From Chrysemys picta bellii (taxonomy: Eukaryota > Chordata > Testudines > Emydidae), in the NCBI RefSeq assembly GCF_011386835.1, contig NC_088794.1:91558009-91622008 (forward strand): a DNA stretch of 64,000 nt. Direction: 5' to 3'. The position numbers and the translations under genes were made by a program. Shown here in pieces: positions 59,301 through 64,000 of this stretch; within the stretch, counting starts at the first letter, position 1, and every line of letters begins with the position of its first letter. Under the pieces are notes generated by a model. That model was not told the DNA's origin. It did not search any database and saw only the letters and a program-made list of their open reading frames with translations.

Positions 59301-62300
59301 AACAATCTCTCCCAACTTATAATTAGCTCAGGCCTGGTCTACACTAGAAAATTAGATTAGTGTAACTAGGTCGTTCACAGGTGCAAAAAATCCACACCCT
59401 TGTGTGATACAATTAAACAGGCCTAAACCCCCGCTGTAGAGAGAATTCTCCCCACGACCTAGCTACTGCCTCTCTGGGAGATGGATTATTTGCACCGAGG
59501 GGAGAGAACCCCTCCTGTCAGTGTAGGCAGTGCAACTGCATCGCTGCAGCATTTTAAGAGTAGATGAGCCCTGAGATATTCTGCTTCCTTCCCCAGACCT
59601 GAAGAGCTCGCTGTTCCTCAAAAGCTCATACCTTCCACCAACAGAAGTTGGTCCAATAAAAGATATTACCTCATCCACCTTTTCTCTCTCATATCCTGGG
59701 ACCAACACAGCTACAGCAACACTGCAAACACAGAGTTGAATGTAATGCCTTGCTTCACTCAGCCAATGATCTAATTTGTCCCTTCTGCCCTTTCAGGCCT
59801 ATGAATCCTTGGTCTCCATAATTTTCCACAAGAAGTTTTCAACAACACTCAGTGAAACTTGACACTTGATCAGTAGTGTGAAGTTATTTAAAATGGAGCC
59901 TAAAGGTAGAGGACACAGCTACCCTACCAAAGCTGCTACTTTTTGTTTGGGGTCCATTTATCTCTCCAGACCCTTACCATTCTCTTGAGTAGTTTGGTTG
60001 ATTTCCAGGTCCCCCCATGGCTGCCACACCACGTCCGCCTTATGCTTGTCAGCTGATGCCAAAGATCTGTCTTGGAGCACAGGGATTTCTGCTTGAAACC
60101 GGGATCCCACGTTGATTCGCCTGGGAAATGGAGAACAAATAATGACAATGACCACCTCACAATATCTAGAAGGCACCTATCTTCTAAAAACACAATCGAT
60201 CCCAAAGAGATTAAAACATAGGCCACGTGATAGCCATAAGGCAAGAACAACATTCAGTAACTAATACTACTTGAGTCAGACCTAAGACTGTGATCTAGAG
60301 GCGAAAGACTCTGTGCCCTATCACCAATTTCTAGTGTTGTTTTATTAATTATGTTGTTCTATTTAACGAGAGGGTCCCTTAGAACTGCTGAACTTCAACT
60401 CAGTCTCTAATCTGAGGTCTGATTACTTACAAAGCACCCAGCTCTAATACAAATCAAGACCATTCAAGCAGTGTATTAGGTTCTAGTAGTTTTCCCTTGG
60501 TTCTCCTAGCTGACCAATGTACAGGACAGAAGCGGTGCTACCCAGACTTGAAATCAACAGAGAGATTTGATTACAGGAGGAAAGGAGAAGAAAATCCACA
60601 ACCAGCCCCATTGAGCACAACTACACACTGTACTATTTCATGAGTCCAAATATGGCACAACCTTTGACTACCCTCTTTTCCACTTCATATCTCTGCCATC
60701 ATTTGACTTACTGAGCAGCATTAACAGATGCTGAGATAGAGTGAGCAACTGAACCACAAACAGGCAACTCAAAACAAAGTATAGGATAAGTATGAACTAT
60801 GGTCACGTGCTGGCAGACCCAAGAATAAAAATTAGTAGATCACACTAAAAATACCTTTTCTACAGAATAAAAATGACTCCTGTCATCTTTTCCTCCATTT
60901 TTTTAAAATTAGTTCCAAGAAAGGATTTAGAATTAGAATCACATTATCAGGCATACACAGATCTGCCATCTGCAGGGAGGTGAGGTGAGGCTGAATGTCA
61001 CAGCACAGGCGGTTACAGTGCTCAAGAAGTCTGTTTCCAAGAAAAGCTATTATGCTGCAAAAGAATTTATTTCAGAGATGGGATGAATAACGCTCTGTTA
61101 GTCTAAAGACCAATTACATTACTACTTGCAACAGTTATTGATAATGCCCAGTGCCCTGAGCGTGTAAACACTTATGCACATACTAGCTTAACTTCAGTGG
61201 AACTTCTCAACTTCAGTGGAACTTCTCAGGGTTGTAAACACGACTGGGCCAAGTAGAAAAGTTAAGCATGTGTGTTTTTGCAGAATTGGGGCCCCAAGAA
61301 AGATTGCAAGATAGATCCTTGCATCCCACTCCTTGAAATGGAATTGTCCCCATTACCTGCTCTATCAAGCCATGCAGGTCATGAGGAGGGGTAAGGCAGG
61401 TAAGTGGAATTAGCACTGGAAAGGGAACTCATGAAGACATTGATACAGAAGATAAATGTTAAGTGTGACAAGTTACCTTATACGAAACCATGAAAATGTT
61501 AAACTGCAATTTTGATATACTTAGATAATCTGATCAGTTTTAAAGGGGGACTACATCGGGCCAAGAACAGATTAGAAAAAAGAAAAAAAAAGTTTGGGGG
61601 CCCAGGAGAACGAAAAAGCATCAAGAACACCCTCAATGGGTAATATTGCTGGAAAAAAAACAAGTCACTACATACCCACAATGAAAAACTCAAATCTACC
61701 TTTCAGAGGCATGATTTGCAGATATGGACCTAACTGAACCAGAGGGCTCACACCACAATGCCCTATGATGCCAAACATTTTACAAGTAGGCACAGAAAAT
61801 AACCATTACTTTTAGTCTTCAACCTGACCTCTCCAATGCTTGTTCCGCTTAAAACAAAAGTGCAAGAAATTTTTGGCCATAAAAGCTTAAGCAAAATGAT
61901 GGATCTGACTGCAACCCGAAACCTCCAAAGATAAAGTTTCACAAATTCCAATGAAGGATCACATTCTTTGCTGGCACAATTCTACTGATTTAATAAGTTA
62001 CACCAAACTGAGAATTTGGCCCAAATCAATTACATATTTTGTGACTCAAAGGCCACGCTCTAGATGAAGAATTTGATCTCTTGATGACAATAGCGGTCAA
62101 CACCAGGTTCCATTGCATTGGTGTGAAACAATTTAACAAGTGATTAACAACAAAATGGTTGAAGAAAGCATGACAGGGGCTACGTTTACACTACGGAGCC
62201 TATGCCCTAGTGTTGATGCAGCATACACCAACAGGAACATCACTGTCTGAATAGCTATGTCGACTTCTGTCGCCACAGCTATGCCTATGCTGGTGGTTTA

Positions 62301-62606
62301 ATCAGCATAGCTATGACGGTCAGGAGTGGGTTTTTTCACACTCCTGACTAACATAGTTATGCTGATATAAGTTTTAAGTGTAGACCAAGCCCCATATTGG
62401 ATGGAATTTGCAAAGGTGCTGAAAATGGTTCCCTCTCATGTACAATAGTAGTTAAACCATTTTCAGCACCAGTTGCTATAAGTTCTAGAATCATCAGATA
62501 GTAGCAAGATAAAGTAGGGAGAAAATGATTAATGCAAATTTATATTTTTAGGTTTAAAGGCTCCCCTTTGTTTTGCTAACTCAGTTACCATTACTGAAAA
62601 GAAAAG

Positions 62607-62637
<31 letters not shown>

Positions 62638-64000
62638 GAAAAGAAAAGAAAAGAAAAGAAAAGAAAAGAAAAGAAAAGAAAAGAAAAGCCCTATGAATTT
62701 GTTCCTGAAGCTGGTTACATTCTGAAAATTAACTATGTTTGTCCGTTCTGTGCTTTGCCTTCCCTTTAAGAAGCAATATTTCCTAACTCTTAAAAAAGTA
62801 TACAACATGCATAATAATGTTTATGCATGGCGGAATGACATAGTGACCCTATCACCTTTAGTTAACTACAGTAGTTCAAATTCAGCCCAGCAACTGAACA
62901 GTAGTGATGGAAAATAGTTACCACTGTGGCAACTGTTCAGTGGACCATAAGAAATTATATTTAGTGCGTGGATCATTAATAGATTTACTCTGCCTCAATT
63001 TTAAAAAAAGAAAACCCTACACTTTTAATAAAAAGACACTCATAGGAGTGAGTTTGTACGTTTCTAAAAGATAAACCAACAAAAGGGGACCCTGCGGCAC
63101 TTTCTTATCCTCCTAAATCTGTAAGCCGTGTAAGGAATACATGCTTGCCATCAAGCAAGGAGGTGGATTTTGTAGGACTGTATTGATACTTACGGTTCAA
63201 TGCTGACTGGGGTGGCCTCCCCCATTACTGAAAGGATGGGAGGCGTGACTTCTGAACTATCTGTAAGACAAGCAACAGACTTGCTCAAAACTCATCAATT
63301 TTATGGTTGGGCCAGATGTGGAAGTGTGTGAACACTACATCGGACCACAGACTTTCCATCACCCAAAACAGGCACTCAACTGCTAAAGAACAGTAAGCTG
63401 AAGAGGGATTTTTGAATTTTCACCCACCATTTCATTCTGGTCCACCATTTTCATTACAGTAACCCATCCCTTAAAGCAAACTCTTTCTCATACTTCAGCT
63501 AAACTAATCCCATGCTTGAGAGAACAACTAACTCTTTCAAGACTAAATCTTTTCTTTAGGAAGTTAGTAGCGGGTGCAGGAGATCAATGGTGTAACATCT
63601 CAAAATATGGCAGCATCACTTCTGCTACATCCCACTTCCCAGAGTCTCCCAACAGGAAGCTCCACATCCAGCTATCCATAACTGTCTAAGAGAGCCATAA
63701 TTTCCTTCATGTTGGCACTCAGCCTCCCACTCCCAACAAGACAAAGAAAGGAACTTACTAGATCTCAGCAGAGTTCTGTGAGTACTTTTAGGGGTCATTG
63801 GAGGTGGAATTGAGAGACCACTAGCAGAGAGAATAGCATTGAAATACAGCCCAGATCCTTCTCTCACTGGGCTGAGAATCGGTGGAGGTGTGTAAGGAGG
63901 AGGCTCAAAGTTCCTATCTGAAGGGTGATCTGCAAGGCGCACAGGTGAGCGTAAGTGGCTCTGATATGGAGTGATGTTGGAATAGACTGGAGGGACAATG
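47137..64000 (-). CDS. MIDEAS: Mitotic deacetylase-associated SANT domain protein, 3' part
   Basis: Complement of join 47137-47347, 48813-49024, 49437-49595, 50134-50283, 53954-54042, 54054-side exon 55054-55129, 56402-56505, 59978-60120, 63194-63260, 63759-64000 (5' partial). MIDEAS (ELMSAN1) is the scaffold of the MiDAC histone deacetylase complex with HDAC1/2 and DNTTIP1. In order the protein shows a Pro-rich segment ([13 protein letters not shown]), an ELM2 domain ([12 protein letters not shown] to [20 protein letters not shown] to LLLKRP), a SANT domain ([20 protein letters not shown] to [14 protein letters not shown]), a charged linker, a C2H2 zinc finger (CKKC ... HMKSH) and a Lys/Ala-rich then acidic Ser-rich tail ending DEDGEI. 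All splice phases agree. The paralogues TRERF1 and ZNF541 are alternatives, but synteny with ACOT and DNAL1 favours MIDEAS. The N-terminal half lies beyond the window. Confidence 0.95.
47540..47780 (+). mobile_element. MIR-type CORE-SINE
   Basis: GACTCAGGAGACCTAGGTTC, GACCTTGGACCAGTCATTTC and ACCTCTCTAGGCCTTGATTT follow the order of the MIR consensus. It lies in the MIDEAS intron before the terminal exon. Confidence 0.8.
48517..48533 (+). repeat. (G)17 homopolymer
   Basis: An uninterrupted run of 17 G, so C on the MIDEAS sense strand, in a MIDEAS intron. Confidence 0.95.
48813..49024 (-). CDS. MIDEAS: MIDEAS exon with first half of zinc finger
   Basis: Acceptor CCATGTAG, donor GTAAGA. The 212 nt encode [17 protein letters not shown], a basic Pro-rich stretch ([14 protein letters not shown]) and FPCKKCG plus two bases. 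Confidence 0.93.
49437..49595 (-). CDS. MIDEAS: MIDEAS linker exon
   Basis: The 159 nt (53 codons, phase 0) read [20 protein letters not shown] onward to [11 protein letters not shown]. The conserved [10 protein letters not shown] anchors it. The donor is GTCAGT; the acceptor CTTGTCAAG is weak in pyrimidines. Confidence 0.88.
49720..49958. mobile_element. MITE fragment
   Basis: The right end GGCAGTGTAGACATGGCC followed by TTA resembles the Harbinger-like family at 44712-45007. The left end is not clear. It lies in a MIDEAS intron. Confidence 0.55.
50134..50283 (-). CDS. MIDEAS: MIDEAS exon, second half of SANT
   Basis: 50 codons, phase 0: [20 protein letters not shown] then [20 protein letters not shown] to EVDIK. 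Acceptor AACACCAG, donor GTAACC. Confidence 0.95.
50633..51465. mobile_element. MITE split by a nested hAT element
   Basis: The ends GTCTACACTAGGAAATTAGG and, inverted, GTCTACACTACGAAATTAGG are near-identical terminal repeats. The interior is interrupted by the hAT at 50703-51381; without it the unit is about 150 bp. Confidence 0.8.
50703..51381. mobile_element. Non-autonomous hAT element, 679 bp, nested
   Basis: Perfect 14-bp inverted ends CAGGGCCAGATTAA and perfect 8-bp target duplications CGAGTGAC at 50695-50702 and 51382-51389. The interior is GC-rich without a transposase. It inserted into the older MITE at 50633-51465. Confidence 0.95.
51480..51935. mobile_element. Two adjoining MITE-like units
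   Basis: The first (about 51487-51684) runs from GGTTTAGACGGCATTAAG to TTATGTGTAGACAAGCCC. The second (about 51685-51925) has the ends TATGCCTACACTGCA and, inverted, TATGTCTACATTGCA. Together with 50633-51465 they make a 1.3-kb cluster in one MIDEAS intron. Confidence 0.6.
52449..53560. mobile_element. Repeat with ATTAYTCCTG inverted ends, about 1.1 kb
   Basis: The left end ATTATTCCTG...GATTCTGCACC and the inverted right end ATTACTCCTGACAAAATTCTG are similar. The superfamily was not determined. Its GC-rich right part contains the 48-bp tandem repeat at 53263-53385. Confidence 0.6.
53263..53385. repeat. 48-bp tandem repeat, about 2.5 copies
   Basis: Units beginning ACGCCCGCCCGACCCCTC start at 53263, 53311 and 53359, nearly identical over the first two copies; the third is partial. 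Confidence 0.93.
53954..54042 (-). CDS. MIDEAS: MIDEAS exon, first half of SANT
   Basis: 89 nt: completes Gly, then [20 protein letters not shown] and KDFFLVQKL. Acceptor TTACTTATAG, donor GTAAGT. Confidence 0.95.
55054..55129 (-). CDS. MIDEAS: MIDEAS exon, end of ELM2
   Basis: 76 nt: [20 protein letters not shown] then DYHYT plus one base. Acceptor TGTCTCTTAG, donor GTATGC. Confidence 0.95.
55290..55480 (+). mobile_element. MIR-type CORE-SINE
   Basis: GGTACCTTGGACAAGTGACC, CACCTCTCCATGCCTCCAC, then TATTATTCCCACAG follow the MIR order. Confidence 0.7.
55840..55990 (-). mobile_element. MIR-type CORE-SINE, reverse orientation
   Basis: CATTTCACAGATAGACAAAG, GTGACTTGCCTAAGGTCACA and GAATTGAACCTGGGAGTCC are the reverse-complement MIR core and tRNA-related region. 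It is well preserved. Confidence 0.85.
56402..56505 (-). CDS. MIDEAS: MIDEAS exon, middle of ELM2
   Basis: 104 nt: completes Val, then [20 protein letters not shown] and [14 protein letters not shown], phase 0 end. Acceptor CTGGTAATAG is short in pyrimidines; donor GTGAGT. Confidence 0.95.
57102..57355. mobile_element. Foldback hAT MITE, 254 bp
   Basis: The ends CAGTGGTTCTCAAACTAGGG and its exact reverse complement form a 20-bp perfect terminal repeat. The inversion continues inward (CCTGCCGCGTC facing GACGCGGCAGG). Identical 8-bp flanks CCCTACAT lie at 57094-57101 and 57356-57363. Confidence 0.96.
57600..58130. mobile_element. Cluster of tRNA-SINE and MITE fragments
   Basis: CACTCACCTGGGATGTGGGA (57638-57660, + strand) and, on the minus strand, tRNA-like segments at 57910-57985 and 58030-58100 (GGGATTTGAACTTGGGC, GCCCTAGCCATTAGGCTA). 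Between them 57676-57885 carries a MITE-like end GTTGTAGACCTGTCCC. No functional tRNA gene. Confidence 0.55.
58710..58770 (+). mobile_element. SINE-like repeat fragment
   Basis: TTTTATTGGATCAACTTCTG TTGC belongs to the family at 44036-44152; it is short and diverged. Confidence 0.5.
59330..59580. mobile_element. MITE-like element
   Basis: GGCCTGGTCTACACTAG at the left and AGAGTAGATGAGCCC at the right are diverged inverted ends of the GTCTACACTA family seen at 50633-51465. It lies in a MIDEAS intron. Confidence 0.6.
59590..59725 (-). mobile_element. SINE-like repeat, copy 3
   Basis: CAGAAGTTGGTCCAATAAAA and CCTGGGACCAACACAGCTAC match the reverse complement of the 44036-44152 family. It sits directly beside the MITE at 59330-59580. 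Confidence 0.7.
59978..60120 (-). CDS. MIDEAS: MIDEAS exon, start of ELM2
   Basis: 143 nt: completes Pro, then [20 protein letters not shown] and [14 protein letters not shown] onward to QEN plus one base. Acceptor CATTTCCCAG, donor GTAAGG. This is the most conserved part of the gene and the basis of the identification. Confidence 0.96.
62172..62394. mobile_element. MITE-like element, about 220 bp
   Basis: GGGGCTACGTTTACACTAC at the left faces GTGTAGACCAAGCCCC at the right. Internal pairs such as CAGCATAGCTATG repeat on both sides. The target duplication is unclear. Confidence 0.65.
62596..62688. repeat. (GAAAA)n microsatellite
   Basis: About 18 units of GAAAA with one impure unit; a polypyrimidine tract on the MIDEAS sense strand. 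Confidence 0.97.
63194..63260 (-). CDS. MIDEAS: MIDEAS small exon
   Basis: 67 nt: [20 protein letters not shown] then IE plus two bases. Acceptor TGTCTTACAG, donor GTAAGT. It joins the Pro-rich region to ELM2 with matching phases. Confidence 0.92.
63759..64000 (-). CDS. MIDEAS: MIDEAS exon, 5' partial at window edge
   Basis: An open frame from the window edge reads [20 protein letters not shown] and [20 protein letters not shown] to THRTLLRS plus one base, then donor GTAAGT. It is Pro/Ser-rich, as expected of the disordered N-terminal half of MIDEAS. Confidence 0.9.

Larger units (their letters stand above)
60121..63193. other. MIDEAS intron
   Basis: Holds an old repeat trace at 61170-61330 (AACTTCAGTGGAACTTCTCA), a MITE at 62172-62394 and an AAAAG microsatellite at 62596-62688. 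No exon is seen. Confidence 0.6.

Noticed and set aside
1..64000. Bacterial features such as operons, CRISPR arrays or ribosome binding sites
   Set aside because: The window is vertebrate nuclear DNA with spliced genes; no regularly spaced repeat array was seen.

Overview
The window is nuclear DNA from an amniote, most likely a turtle. Three vertebrate genes with normal GT-AG introns can be read. The spaces between their exons are filled with MIR/CR1-type ancient repeats and younger families: hAT and Harbinger-like foldback elements, a DIRS remnant, and SINE-like repeats whose consensus I know from turtle genomes. The species call is inference from repeat content; nothing in the window names the species.

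Layout. (1) 1-2.05 kb, + strand: the last two coding exons of an acyl-CoA thioesterase/BAAT-family gene (ACOT1/2/4/6-like); its first exon lies outside the window. (2) 2.05-14.9 kb: intergenic, with a degenerate retroelement reading frame, a broken hAT transposase gene on the minus strand, a GC-rich stretch, a solo LTR carrying a Tigger-like insertion, and C-rich minisatellite DNA. (3) 14.9-36.8 kb, + strand: DNAL1 (dynein axonemal light chain 1), complete in eight coding exons with a CpG-rich promoter; exon 1 contributes only the ATG. The exons join in frame to 194 codons plus a stop. The 3' side holds a DIRS remnant with a tyrosine-recombinase fragment. (4) 36.8-39.3 kb: the tail-to-tail intergenic gap. 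(5) 39.3-64.0 kb, - strand: MIDEAS (ELMSAN1), ten exons of its 3' half covering the ELM2 domain, SANT domain, a C2H2 zinc finger and an acidic Ser-rich tail; the gene continues past position 64000.

Gene order ACOT - DNAL1 - MIDEAS matches the order I know from human 14q24.3, with no PNMA1 seen between DNAL1 and MIDEAS. The genes do not form one pathway: lipid thioester hydrolysis, ciliary outer-arm dynein, and a histone deacetylase scaffold. The most useful observations are two RFX X-box-like motifs at the DNAL1 start, Thr in place of the expected nucleophilic Ser in the thioesterase, an 86-bp near-perfect foldback repeat beside a thioesterase splice donor, several precisely bounded hAT insertions with 8-bp target duplications (one nested in another element), a DIRS remnant, and an unexplained exon-like block inside the last DNAL1 intron.
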